Positions 1-8,990 of a DNA stretch of 64,000 nucleotides are shown here, piece by piece. The position numbers and the translations under genes were made by a program. The DNA is taken from contig JARGFZ010000014.1 of the NCBI GenBank assembly GCA_029210965.1, positions 1-64,000 on the forward strand, written 5' to 3'. Numbering within the stretch: position 1 is the stretch's first letter; every line of letters begins with the position of its first letter. The notes under the pieces were generated by a model, which did not search any database, was not told the DNA's origin, and was given only the letters and a program-made list of their open reading frames with translations. The DNA is from a bacterium. Lineage in GTDB: Bacteria; BMS3Abin14.

Positions 1-77
1 TACGCCGTGGCAGGCCCGTCTTCGTCTTTTAGACTACGCCGTGGCAGGCCCGTCTTCGTCTTTTAGACTACGCCGTG
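1..77. repeat. 34-bp direct tandem repeat, two full copies plus a start of a third
   Basis: Positions 1-34 and 35-68 are identical, and the third copy begins at 69 and diverges after about nine bases. There are no spacers, so this is not a CRISPR array. The unit contains CCGTGGCAGGCCCGTCTTCG; a related reverse-complement stretch (CCTGCCACGGCG followed by CGAAGACGG) occurs near 55945-55992. The array may continue beyond the left edge. Confidence 0.85.
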
Positions 78-571
78 ACAAACGGAGCAGGTTTTCTCTG
101 CGGCTCTGCGTCCCTGCGAGAGGCAGCCTTTACCGCTTTTACAGGAACCGGAATGACCCGGGTACTCATTTCCCGGAAGAGCCTGAATTCGCGCTATTTG
201 CAAACTATCTTGCGCACTGATTAGTATATCGACAGTCATTGATCCGGGCGCCCCCCTCGGGGCGCGTTGATGACTTTTTGCGAAGTCATCAACTATTTAA
301 TCGTGAATGCCTTCACTCCATTTTCCCCCTTGATTTCCGTGGTCAGACCAATTAACATCTTATGAATTATTGCCTCAATCATTGCTTCAAATTCCCGGGG
401 CAATTCCGACTTGCTCGACCAGGAACCCGGCCAGGACCAAGACCCCTGTACTGAGCCAATCATCGACAGGCAGCACAGTTCCGGGACATCTCAGGGAAGC
501 CGAAGGATTCGGCGTTCCTCGCCCAGGTTGCGGTCAAGATCTACAGACCCGGCCACGGAAGGAGAAACAAG
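78..571. other. Gene-free left-end spacer with repeat fragments
   Basis: No credible gene is seen. The stretch at 88-150 resembles 61605-61655 (shared core CTCTGC...GCGAGAGG...GGAACCG), suggesting a dispersed intergenic element. Positions 232-292 hold a truncated MITE-like copy (separate entry). The last 150 bp is ordinary spacer leading to a GGAG ribosome-binding site at 561-564. Confidence 0.6.
232..292 (-). repeat. Truncated copy of the 157-bp MITE-like element
   Basis: Read on the minus strand, it starts with the same terminal hairpin TTGATGACTTCGCAAAAAGT and continues through the GC-rich hairpin and the AATCAATGA-like motif found in the copies at 34771 and 40229, but the second half is missing. 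Confidence 0.75.
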
Positions 572-2035
572 GTGAGCGGTACCAAAAAGATCCAACGGCT
601 ACTGGTGGCCAACCGGGGTGTCGCTGCGGTGAGGATCATGCACACCTGCCGGGACAGGAAGATCCCCACGACAGCTGTCTATAGTACCCCTGACCGGCTG
701 GGACACCATGTTTTCATGGCAGACAAATCGGTCCACATCGGGGAAGCGCCACCGGTTGAATCCTACCTGAACATGGAGAAGATCCTTCAGGCGGCCCTGG
801 AAACCGGCTCCAACGCCATCCACCCCGGCTGGGGTTTCCTGGCGGAAAACGCGGCCTTCGCCCGAATGGTCATGGACGCCGGACTCATATGGGTGGGCCC
901 GCCACCCGAGGTAATAGAAGGAATGGGTGACAAGGCACAGGCCAGGAAAGTTGCCATCAAGGCCGGTGTCCCGGTCATCCCAGGAACGGAGGAGGTCACC
1001 TCCGCTGCAGACGCCTTGAAGTGGATGGACGATTCGGGTGTTGACTATCCCATCATGATCAAAGCGGTGGCTGGTGGGGGAGGTCGAGGACTCGTCCGGG
1101 TTGACCGTCCCGAGGAGATGGAGCAGGCCGTCAACCAGGCCAGTTCCGAAGCGGAAAAAGCCTTCGGCAACGGAGATCTCATTCTTGAAAAATTCATTGA
1201 GAACGCCCGGCACATAGAGATCCAGGTCCTGGCCGACCAGGCCGGCAACACGGTCCACCTTTACGAGAGGGAGTGCACTATCCAGAGGCGCAACCAGAAA
1301 GTGCTGGAAGAGGCCCCCTCCCCTTCCCTCAGTGAGGATCTGCGCCAGGAGATGTGCGCCCAGGCCGTTAACCTGACGAAAGCAATGGGCTATCATTCGG
1401 TGGGTACAGTGGAGTTCATACTCGATTCGGCTACCAACAAGTACTACTTCCTGGAGGTCAATACGAGACTTCAGGTGGAGCACGGCATAACAGAGCTTAT
1501 CACCGGATACGATCTGGTTAGCCTGATGATCGACGCGGCCGAGGGCAAGACCCTTCAGATCAGCCAGGAGGACATCAAACCCAACAGGTGGGCCATGGAG
1601 GTGCGTCTCAACGCCGAGGACCCTGAAACTCTGGGGCCATCCTTCGGCAGGATCTCCCGCCTGCGCACACCCGAAGGTCCCAACGTAAGGGTGGCCTCGG
1701 GGATCTACCAGGGCGCATCGGTCCCGCCCTACTACGATTCCCTTCTCATGCTCATCATGAGTGCCGGGCACGACAGGGAGGACGCCCTCAATGTCATGGA
1801 CCGGGCACTGGGCAGAAGCCTGAGAGTGGAGGGTGTCAAAACTCTTAAACCCCTCCTTATAAGCATCATTCGCCACCCGGCTTTCCGGGCGGGAGATTTT
1901 TCTACCAGCTTTATCGACGAAAACATCAAGGAACTCATCAAGACGTTCCGCGAACCCACAGCGGAAGACGAACTTCTGAAGATAGCCCAATACCTGGCAG
2001 AGGTATCAGCTCTGGGGCCGCGGTCCTGGATATAA
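572..2035 (+). CDS. pycA: Biotin carboxylase subunit (PycA/AccC family)
   Basis: This is the ATP-dependent biotin carboxylase of a split biotin enzyme, carboxylating the biotin carried by the partner protein with bicarbonate. The 487-residue length fits the family. The N-terminal fold carries LLVANRG, the ATP-grasp domain has the glycine loop AVAGGGGRGL, and the conserved EVNTRLQVEH motif is present. The GTG start at 572 is preceded by GGAG with good spacing. It ends 9 bp before the carboxyltransferase gene, so the two form an operon. The pyruvate assignment rests on the partner; acetyl-CoA or propionyl-CoA carboxylase cannot be excluded from this subunit alone. Confidence 0.93.
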   Translation: MSGTKKIQRLLVANRGVAAVRIMHTCRDRKIPTTAVYSTPDRLGHHVFMADKSVHIGEAPPVESYLNMEKILQAALETGSNAIHPGWGFLAENAAFARMVMDAGLIWVGPPPEVIEGMGDKAQARKVAIKAGVPVIPGTEEVTSAADALKWMDDSGVDYPIMIKAVAGGGGRGLVRVDRPEEMEQAVNQASSEAEKAFGNGDLILEKFIENARHIEIQVLADQAGNTVHLYERECTIQRRNQKVLEEAPSPSLSEDLRQEMCAQAVNLTKAMGYHSVGTVEFILDSATNKYYFLEVNTRLQVEHGITELITGYDLVSLMIDAAEGKTLQISQEDIKPNRWAMEVRLNAEDPETLGPSFGRISRLRTPEGPNVRVASGIYQGASVPPYYDSLLMLIMSAGHDREDALNVMDRALGRSLRVEGVKTLKPLLISIIRHPAFRAGDFSTSFIDENIKELIKTFREPTAEDELLKIAQYLAEVSALGPRSWI

Positions 2036-2044
2036 GGAATAATC

Positions 2045-4066
2045 ATGAGTAACAAAAATATGTTCAGGCCCGGCATGTCCCCGAGAGACCTCATAAACAA
2101 GGTGCGCTCCCTCCCGGGGGTGGGTATCACCTCCACCGGCATGAGGGATGCGGGGCAGTCAGACTTTAAGAATCGACTGAGGATCCACGACCTCGAGACC
2201 CTGGCGCCCTACTATGAACGTATGGACCTGTTCAGCGCCGAGGTCCATGGCGGCGCCCGCTGGCACGTGGGGATCATGAACCGCCGGGAGAGCCCTTTCG
2301 AAGAAACAGCCATTTTAAGGGAGAAAATGCCCAACGTCCTCCTGCAGACCCTCGTGCGGGAAACCAGCCTCTGGGGCTACCGGCCCTACCCCAAAAACGT
2401 CATAAACTTCGTGATATCCCAGGTTGATATCGACATCTGGCGATGTTTTTCCTTTCTCAACGACGTCAGGAACATGCGCACCATCTGTGAGGTGGTCATG
2501 GAAAGAGGTCTCCATTTCCAGCCTGCAGTTTCCTTTACCCAGGCCGACTGGGCCACCAACGAATACTACATCAATGTGGTCAACGACATGGTGGACCTGT
2601 GCGGAGGTGTCGATGAGATCGTCATGTGCATCAAGGACATGGCCGGCGTTGGAAGCCCCGAGAGGATCCGGGAGCTTGTGGACACCATGCTGCAGAAATA
2701 CCCGGAAATGGTGATCCAGTACCACCGCCACTCCACCGACGGCCTCGGGCTTCCCGCACTGCTTGCCGCGGCACAGGCGGGGGCCAAACTGCTCGACGCC
2801 CAGGAGGACTCTCTAACGAGATTCTACGGTCAGCCGCCCATCCTCTCCCTCCATGCCTACCTGGAAGAAGCCGGGATCCCGGTGCACCTGAACCGTCCCG
2901 AGACCGAAGCAGCCGTCCAAACGGCCCGTGAGTGGATCCGGCAGTACGGTTGGGCGGAGTCGCCCTTCAAGGGGACGGACCACACGGTAGTCCAGCACCG
3001 GATGCCCGGCGGGGCCTTCCCCAGTTCATTCGAACAGGCCGAGCAGGGCGGATTTCTCCACCTTATGCCCATGATCCTGAAGGTCATGTCCCTTTATAAC
3101 CGCATTGTGCATTATTTCGATGTGACGCCAGGTTCCCAGATGACCTGGGTCACCTGCAGCGGCACCGTGAACCGGTACGCCAAGGAGTTTGGAATTGCAG
3201 GCGTCCACCGTCTCATCGCTCTACTCACCAGGTTCACAGAGGAGGTAGACCAGGATCTGGAGAGGCTGGAACCGGAAGAAAAAGCAGAGCTCATGGAGTT
3301 CTTTGTCACGGCGCCTGGCGACTTCAAGAACCTCATCCAGGGAGGGTACGGAAAGCTTCCGGCCGGTTGGCCGGCCGACTGGGTCTACGAGAGCGTATTC
3401 GGTGAGCAATGGAAGGAAAAGCTTGCAGAGAGGAGCGATGCATCACCACTGGACTCGACCCGGGACGAGGACCTCGATGCGGTGCGCGCCGACCTGGCGG
3501 CAAAGCTGGAGTGGGAACCCACCGAGGAGGAGTTCATCCTCTACCTCATGCACCCCAAGGACACGGTGGATATGATCCACTTCCGGGAGGAGTACGGTGA
3601 AGCCTCCATGGTCCTGCCTACCAGCGTCTGGCATTCGGGCCTGGAAAAACCCGGAGACACGGTGGACTTTACCATGATGGACAAACCCCACACCGTGGAG
3701 ATGGTCTCTGTAGGGGAGGAGCATGAAGGATACATCTCCGTGGTCCTCAGGATCAACAATCAGACAAGGGTATTTACAGTTGAGACCCCGCGGGTAGTCA
3801 AAACCGAGATCCGCATGGCCCGGGCAGCTAACGAGGTGGGATCACCCATCACCGGATCGATCTGGAGGCTCGGGAACCCCAAACGTGGGGACCTTGCCGT
3901 GGGGGATATCGTTCATGAGGGCGAGGAAATAGCCAATATCGAAGCCATGAAAATGGAGAACGTCATAGCGGCTACCCTCACAGGGCATATTGCAGAGATC
4001 TGTATTCAGTTAAACGACTCTGTGATCGAAGGACAGCTGCTGTATGTGCTGGAAGAGGAAAAGTAA
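2045..4066 (+). CDS. pycB: Biotin-dependent carboxyltransferase with C-terminal biotinyl domain (PycB/OadA-like)
   Basis: The 673-residue protein has an HMGL-like TIM-barrel carboxyltransferase domain (about 1-300), a conserved C-terminal carboxylase region (about 300-480) and a biotinyl domain whose EAMKMEN motif places biotin on Lys636. RDAGQS, FLNDVRNM, IKDMAG and the metal-binding HRH motif correspond to RDAxQS, FDALNDxRN, IKDMAG and HTH in pyruvate carboxylase B and oxaloacetate decarboxylase alpha subunits. The barrel is divergent: DTTFRDA reads STGMRDA and FDALND reads FSFLND. With the upstream biotin carboxylase this should make a two-subunit carboxylase, most likely forming oxaloacetate from pyruvate. 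No sodium-pump beta or gamma subunit is nearby, which argues against a decarboxylase. Confidence 0.85.
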   Translation: MSNKNMFRPGMSPRDLINKVRSLPGVGITSTGMRDAGQSDFKNRLRIHDLETLAPYYERMDLFSAEVHGGARWHVGIMNRRESPFEETAILREKMPNVLLQTLVRETSLWGYRPYPKNVINFVISQVDIDIWRCFSFLNDVRNMRTICEVVMERGLHFQPAVSFTQADWATNEYYINVVNDMVDLCGGVDEIVMCIKDMAGVGSPERIRELVDTMLQKYPEMVIQYHRHSTDGLGLPALLAAAQAGAKLLDAQEDSLTRFYGQPPILSLHAYLEEAGIPVHLNRPETEAAVQTAREWIRQYGWAESPFKGTDHTVVQHRMPGGAFPSSFEQAEQGGFLHLMPMILKVMSLYNRIVHYFDVTPGSQMTWVTCSGTVNRYAKEFGIAGVHRLIALLTRFTEEVDQDLERLEPEEKAELMEFFVTAPGDFKNLIQGGYGKLPAGWPADWVYESVFGEQWKEKLAERSDASPLDSTRDEDLDAVRADLAAKLEWEPTEEEFILYLMHPKDTVDMIHFREEYGEASMVLPTSVWHSGLEKPGDTVDFTMMDKPHTVEMVSVGEEHEGYISVVLRINNQTRVFTVETPRVVKTEIRMARAANEVGSPITGSIWRLGNPKRGDLAVGDIVHEGEEIANIEAMKMENVIAATLTGHIAEICIQLNDSVIEGQLLYVLEEEK

Positions 4067-4374
4067 AGTTTGAGGTTTGAGGTTTGAGGTGAAAATCTAG
4101 ACACTAGAACTAGACACCAGACACTTTATTTTCCCTTCATCCACCTCTTCCATCCGGACGCAGTAACGGGAAATCTCAGGACGACCCGGAGCACCAGAAT
4201 AGTGCCCGCCAGCCACTTGACAAGGTCGGAATCGATGGCAATGCCCTCTAGCCATAGTTTTGGTGAAGGACAGACCAATGACTTAAGTCAACGTTCAAGA
4301 AATAGACAAATCCAGGTTCAGGATCCAGTTACCAGGTTAACCTCTCCACGTTCCACTTATACTTATACTCCACC
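4067..4374. other. Spacer with heptamer arrays, no gene
   Basis: It contains three GAGGTTT-type heptamers at about 4070-4090, TAGACAC/AGACACC units at about 4098-4122, and TACTTA-type units near 4355-4372. No promoter or gene can be supported. It separates the convergent pycB and flavodoxin-fold genes. Confidence 0.5.
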
Positions 4375-5121
4375 CTACCGATACTCCGGGTTCGGATTGC
4401 CGAAATGGCAGCCGGCATCCCACTTGGAGCGCTGATTTCCGTGATCAGGGATCCCGCCAGCATCCCTGATCATACGGGCCATGTGCATGAGGTTCCAGGT
4501 CATGAAGGTCGTGTTCCGGTTGGTAAAATCGTTTTGGGGCCCTCCCGAACCAGGATCCAGGTAGGATGGTCCCGGTCCCACTCCCCCCAGCCAGGCGGCG
4601 TCCGCCTGGGGAGGGATCACGTAACCCAGGTGCTGCAGGGAGTAAAGGATGTTCATGGCGCAGTGTTTTGCTCCATCTTCGTTTCCCGTGATGAGGCAAC
4701 CGCCCACGCGCCCGTAATAGGAATACTGGCCATGTTCATTGAGATCCCCCGAGGAGCCGTAAAGGCGCTCAATGATCCTGGTACAGATGGAAGATTTTTC
4801 TCCCAGCCAGATGGGGGAGGTGATGACCAGGATATCCGCAGCCTTGACCTTAGCATAGATCCTGGGCCAGTCATCCGCATCCCAGCCGTGTTCAGTCATA
4901 TCGGGATAAACACCGCTGGCAACGTTGAAGTCCACCGGCCGGAGGGATTCCACCTTGACCCCGCTTTTTTCCATGATGCCCATGGACATCCGGATAAGCC
5001 CCTCTGTATGGGACATCTCAGGTGTTTTTTTCAAAGTACAGTTAAGGAACAGGGCCGACAGGTCGGAGAAATCCCAGCGGCTGGTTTCGCACAGCTCGAT
5101 CTGTTTGTCTGTATGGGTCAT
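4375..5121 (-). CDS. Flavodoxin-fold NAD(P)H-dependent oxidoreductase
   Basis: A 248-residue cytoplasmic protein with the FMN-reductase/flavodoxin fold: an early LFLNCTLKK strand-loop (phosphate-binding region), ILVITSPIWLGEKSS (the segment contacting FMN in this superfamily) and a later GGCLITGNEDGAKH stretch. The ATG at 5121 is preferred over the upstream TTG at 5127 because GGAGG sits 7 bp upstream of it. The physiological substrate cannot be told from sequence. It lies upstream of, and in the same direction as, nothing clearly linked; the broken aldo/keto reductase follows at 5216-6208 in the opposite order of transcription (upstream on the same strand). Confidence 0.8.
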   Translation of the reverse strand: MTHTDKQIELCETSRWDFSDLSALFLNCTLKKTPEMSHTEGLIRMSMGIMEKSGVKVESLRPVDFNVASGVYPDMTEHGWDADDWPRIYAKVKAADILVITSPIWLGEKSSICTRIIERLYGSSGDLNEHGQYSYYGRVGGCLITGNEDGAKHCAMNILYSLQHLGYVIPPQADAAWLGGVGPGPSYLDPGSGGPQNDFTNRNTTFMTWNLMHMARMIRDAGGIPDHGNQRSKWDAGCHFGNPNPEYR

Positions 5122-5150
5122 AAGCAAACCTCCAAAAAGTCCAACATTTC

Positions 5151-5214
5151 AGTGCATAAGTGCAGGTAAACCAGTGCATGAGTGCACTACTGCACTTTTG
5201 CACTACTGCACTGC
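5151..5214. repeat. Inverted pair of GTGCA/GCACT octamer arrays
   Basis: The left part has repeated CAGTGCAT/AAGTGCAG units, and the right part has GCACTACT, GCACTTTT, GCACTACT, GCACTG units. The two parts are approximately complementary and can fold into a hairpin. Confidence 0.6.
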
Positions 5215-5215
5215 A

Positions 5216-6208
5216 TTATTCATCTATCATCTTCATCCCGTGTTCAAAGTACCGGTCCCCCGCAGCGACACCAACCGGAAAGAGGTCAGCCAACTCTTTC
5301 AGTTCGTCCACTGACAGAACGATGTCGGCCGCCGCCGCGTTCTCCTCAAGATGTTTCATCCTGGTCGTTCCCGGGATCGGGACCATATCCTGGCCCTGCC
5401 CGAGGACCCATGCCAAGGCCATCTGGCCGGGAGTGCAGCCCCTGTTTTCGGCTACGCTCCTGAGTTCCTGAACCAGTTTCATGTTTCTATCAAAATTTTC
5501 TCCCTGGAACCTGGGGAAACGGACACCGCGGGCATCTCCCTCCTTCGCGTAACCATCCCGGTCAATTATCCTGCCGGCGAGAAAAGCCCTGCCCAGGGGG
5601 CTGTAGGGCACAAAGCCGATCCCCAACTCCCGGCAGGTGGGGATGACTTTCTCCTCCGGGTCACGGGTCCAGAAAAAATACTCGGTCTGCAAAGCCGAGA
5701 TGGGATGAATCCTCGAGGCGCGTTAAAGGTTCTCGGGCCCGGCCTCGCTCATCCCGAGGTAGACCACCTTGCCCTCCTCCACAAGACGGGACATTTCTCC
5801 CACCGTATCCTCTATGGGGACCTCCCTGTCCACCCTGTGCTGGTAATAAAGGTCGATGTGGTCCGTCCCCAAGCGCAGGAGGCTCCCCTCGCAGGCCCTT
5901 CGCACATGATCCGGCCGCCCCGAAACACCGGTAAAGGAGCCGTCGTCACCGCGCAGGACACCGAACTTTGTGGCTATGACGAACTGATTCCTCTTACCGG
6001 CTACTGCCTTGCGAAGGAGTGCCTCGTTGTGTCCCATGCCGTACATATCCGAGGTGTCCAGAAAATTGATGCCCAGCTCCAGGGCACGGTGGATGGTCGC
6101 AATGGACTGCTGTTCATCGGCCTTCCCGTAAAATTCCGACATGCCCATGCAGCCAAGACCCAAGGCAGATACGGTCAGACCCTGTGTACCCAGTTTTCTC
6201 TGCTTCAT
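5216..6208 (-). pseudogene. Aldo/keto reductase interrupted by an in-frame TAA stop
   Basis: The full frame matches an aldo/keto reductase of about 330 residues. It has the N-terminal [12 protein letters not shown], the catalytic-region DTSDMYG (Asp, Tyr), [15 protein letters not shown], and after the stop LQTEYFFWTRDPE, GIGFVPYSPLGRAFLAG and IPGTTRMKHLEENA. Both halves lie in the same frame, separated only by TAA at 5725-5723 (codon 162, between PENL and RASRIHP). This is therefore a nonsense mutation, not a frameshift; a single A-to-T change from a Lys codon would explain it. The first half alone lacks part of the barrel and the NADPH-binding end, so it is unlikely to be active. A sequencing or assembly error is the main alternative. 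The start was chosen at the ATG giving MKQRKLG. Confidence 0.85.
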
Positions 6209-6462
6209 ATCAATATCTCGAAAGAAAGTCCAGAGTTTACAGTTTGAGATTCGGAGTTCGAGGCACGGCCCATTATAGCACCTGATTAACTTGTCCCCCA
6301 AGAACTCCAGTACCTCCATACAGATAAATTTAAAGCACATCCATGTCAATTGGCCCTTTTTTTATCCGGCATTAACCGTCCCTGATGTTTTATCTCCGCA
6401 AAAAAAATATTTTTATGTTAGGACATATTGTCCGATTGAACACCACTCTGAAAGGAACCGTA

Positions 6463-7053
6463 ATGACAGATACCGCTTTCCTGGACTCCCAGTTATTCTC
6501 CCTGGCGATCCTTCCATTTCTCATCTTTCTCGCCAGGGTATCGGATGTCACCATCGGTACGATGCGGATCATATTCGTGTCCAGGGGATTCAGGTTTGTT
6601 GCCGCTGCCGCCGGTTTTTTCGAGATCCTCATATGGCTTTTCGCCATTGGCCAGATCATGTCCAACCTCGGGAACTGGATCAATTACGGGGCCTACGCCA
6701 GCGGTTATGCCGTGGGTAATTATATCGGGATCACCATCGAAAGGCAGCTCGCGATGGGATATCTCGTTGTCCGGATAATCACCCAAAAGGATGGTACAGC
6801 ATTGGAGGAAAACCTCCGAAAGGCGAACTTTGTCGTCACCTCAGTGGACGCGGAAGGCGGCCGAGGGCCAGTCAAGATCCTTTTCACAATACTTAAGCGC
6901 AAAGCGCTGCCCGCCATGGTGAAGTTGATAAAATCGACCAACCCCCTGGCTTATTACACTGTCGAGGATCTGCGTTCGGTCAGCTCACCAGGGCCGCACC
7001 CGGTTGGCGGAACAAAACTGTTCCACTTTCCAAGCCTGAGGAAGGGGAAGTGA
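6463..7053 (+). CDS. DUF2179/UPF0316-type membrane protein
   Basis: A 196-residue protein with about three hydrophobic helices (LAILPFLIFLARV, RFVAAAAGFFEILIWLFAIG, and a weaker third), then a C-terminal soluble part of about 90 residues ending in the YTVEDLR motif typical of DUF2179. SDVTIGTMRIIFVSRG and FFEILIWL are hallmarks of the UPF0316 group. The ATG at 6463 follows AAAGGAACC and gives a clean N-terminus, so it is preferred over the longer frame from 6385. Function in this family is unknown; DUF2179 is thought to be a small-ligand domain. Confidence 0.8.
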   Translation: MTDTAFLDSQLFSLAILPFLIFLARVSDVTIGTMRIIFVSRGFRFVAAAAGFFEILIWLFAIGQIMSNLGNWINYGAYASGYAVGNYIGITIERQLAMGYLVVRIITQKDGTALEENLRKANFVVTSVDAEGGRGPVKILFTILKRKALPAMVKLIKSTNPLAYYTVEDLRSVSSPGPHPVGGTKLFHFPSLRKGK

Positions 7054-7176
7054 AGGTATGGGGGTATGGGGGTATGAAATTGAGAGTTGAACACAGATGA
7101 ATAGACCAGTTCAGCGTAAAAATGAGCCTCCCCTGCGTCCTGCGTCCTGAATTCTATATTCCGGTTTTTGGAAATT

Positions 7177-8454
7177 CTACCCCATTTCATCAAAGCACTC
7201 CATGCGCAACCTGTGGTCCTCTAGGCTATCCGTCTGGGCGGTGGCCCGTACCCGGCTTAATTCATCGAAATTATCCTTAACAACCTGAAAGATCTCGGAG
7301 TCCAGATACCCCTCCTTTGTCAAGCGGCCGAGTAAGCGAAGAGCCTTCGCCCGGTCAACACCCTTTCGGTAGGGCCTGTCTTCGGTGACCGCTGCGAAGA
7401 CATCGGCCATGGCCAGCACCCGGGAACCGAATGCGATCTCACCTCCCTCGGAGTGCTCCGGGTATCCGCTGCCGTTGAGCCTCTCGTGGTGCTCAGATGC
7501 CCAGCGTATCCCGTAGCCGAGCTCAGGAACTTTTTCCAGAAGGTTCCTTGTGTGTACCACGTGATTCTGAACCCGGTGATATTCTCCCGTGTCCAGACGT
7601 CCCGCCTTTTCCAGGATCTCGGTGGGGATGGCGATCTTACCCAGATCATGCAGATAACCAGCGATTTTCATGGTTTTACAGTTATTTTCGGAAAACCCCA
7701 GATACCTTGCCAGGACCTCAGCGATATAGGCAACCGCTGCAGAGTGTGTCGCCGTGAAATGGCTTCGGTAATCAATGATCCGGGCAAAGGTACGGGCCAC
7801 CGGTTCAAGATCAATGGGTCCCATTTCCAGAAACCTGGGGTCGACCTTCAGACGCAGTTGATCCTCCAGATCCGGCTGCATGGCACCCAACCAGAACTCC
7901 TCTTTATGGGCCGCACCCAGAAGGGCGTCAACGGCCTCTGGCATGAAGACGGTCCCCTTTCTTGCCTTGATCGGACCCAGTACATCCTCGGTCCTGTCAG
8001 GAACATTACCATCCTCCCCCAGAAGGATAGCCACTCTGTCAGCAAGATGGAGCACGTGACTGCTCACGGGAACCCGCTCACCACCGATGTCTTCATCTTG
8101 TTCCGGTTTCCACCAGGTGTGGTGGGCAAGAATGATCTTCGCCTCCTGGCTGAAAAATTCCATGTCCTTGAGCAGACTGTAACCCAGGCAGGCGTGATGG
8201 TGAGGGTTCTTGAACTCGAATTGAAGTGTATCAAGGCGCTCCTGGAGAGAGAAAGCTCCTATGTCGTGGAGAAGGGCGGAAAAAAGGATCTCGTTTATCC
8301 ATTTTCCTCTTAACCCCATCTCCTCAGCCAGGTGGACCGCAAACCAGGCTGTACGCTTGTGGTGATCCACAACCAGGGGACTTACCAGGTCCATTGCCTT
8401 GGACAGGACAGCCACCAGGTTGAAAAGTGTAACAGGAGATATCTGGGAGTCCAT
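7177..8454 (-). CDS. Tandem HD / HD-GYP domain phosphodiesterase
   Basis: The 425-residue protein has two HD domains. The first has HDIG at about 63-66. The second is an HD-GYP with HDLGK at 269-273 and HHERLNGSGYP at 322-332, the signature of cyclic-di-GMP phosphodiesterases. There is no membrane segment or receiver domain, so it appears cytoplasmic and its input is unknown. It is a single gene, with its own spacer on each side. The catalytic motifs of the HD-GYP domain look intact. Confidence 0.88.
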   Translation of the reverse strand: MDSQISPVTLFNLVAVLSKAMDLVSPLVVDHHKRTAWFAVHLAEEMGLRGKWINEILFSALLHDIGAFSLQERLDTLQFEFKNPHHHACLGYSLLKDMEFFSQEAKIILAHHTWWKPEQDEDIGGERVPVSSHVLHLADRVAILLGEDGNVPDRTEDVLGPIKARKGTVFMPEAVDALLGAAHKEEFWLGAMQPDLEDQLRLKVDPRFLEMGPIDLEPVARTFARIIDYRSHFTATHSAAVAYIAEVLARYLGFSENNCKTMKIAGYLHDLGKIAIPTEILEKAGRLDTGEYHRVQNHVVHTRNLLEKVPELGYGIRWASEHHERLNGSGYPEHSEGGEIAFGSRVLAMADVFAAVTEDRPYRKGVDRAKALRLLGRLTKEGYLDSEIFQVVKDNFDELSRVRATAQTDSLEDHRLRMECFDEMG

Positions 8455-8523
8455 AGATCAAGTATAGATGAAAAGTAAGAGAGAAGCAGAAGCAGGAGTA
8501 AAAGCAGGAACCAGCAGACTGAG

Positions 8524-8799
8524 CTAACGTTTAGCTGATGGGTTCAGGGATCGGGATTTCACGTTTGGGGTTTCGGTTTTCAGGTGCCGATCACAAAAAT
8601 AGACGGGCCATCTAATCACCCTCTTCTGTTTTCTGTCTTTACTTTCTCCGGTCTTTCGAACCCAGTCTGCGGTCCGTGGGGTGACCCTTCTCTCATCTTC
8701 CATCATCCAACCGATATCGATGAACTGGCGCCGATCCATCTGGCTGCCCCGCCTGTCAGGTGTCCCGGTGCGTCTTTCATCCCTTCCTTTTTCAGCCAT
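8524..8799 (-). CDS. Small basic protein, unknown function
   Basis: A 91-residue frame beginning at an ATG preceded by a strong GGAGGAAAGAGGAA ribosome-binding site, the main reason for calling it real. It is highly charged, with repeated DRR/ERR motifs (RRTGTPDRR, MDRRQF, DERRVT) and no membrane segment. The last 20 residues run into repeat-like DNA, so the C-terminus may have been extended recently. No family is recognised. Confidence 0.5.
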   Translation of the reverse strand: MAEKGRDERRTGTPDRRGSQMDRRQFIDIGWMMEDERRVTPRTADWVRKTGESKDRKQKRVIRWPVYFCDRHLKTETPNVKSRSLNPSAKR

Positions 8800-8990
8800 T
8801 TCCTCTTTCCTCCCCACCGGTCATTCTTTCAAAACTTTTCTCATCAGATATTGTCCATAAATACTGCTATCATATTACACCAGAATAAATCCATATATCC
8901 AGGGTGTAAGGCTGGAACAGCCGTTAACGCATACTGCTCGATCCCTGATGACCCTCAAGTCTCCATTTGGATCTTTCCATTGGAAAAATA

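Noticed and set aside
1-77. CRISPR array
   Set aside because: Units are adjacent with no spacers.
384-404. Possible selC anticodon-like CTTCAAATT
   Set aside because: No 90-base cloverleaf with the long variable arm of tRNA-Sec can be built around it.
599-1990. 463-codon open frame antisense to the biotin carboxylase gene
   Set aside because: It is the shadow of a high-GC gene; the plus-strand protein is a full family match and the antisense frame has no family features.
4405-5169. 254-codon frame antisense to the flavodoxin-fold gene
   Set aside because: Shadow frame; the minus-strand frame has a ribosome-binding site and family motifs.
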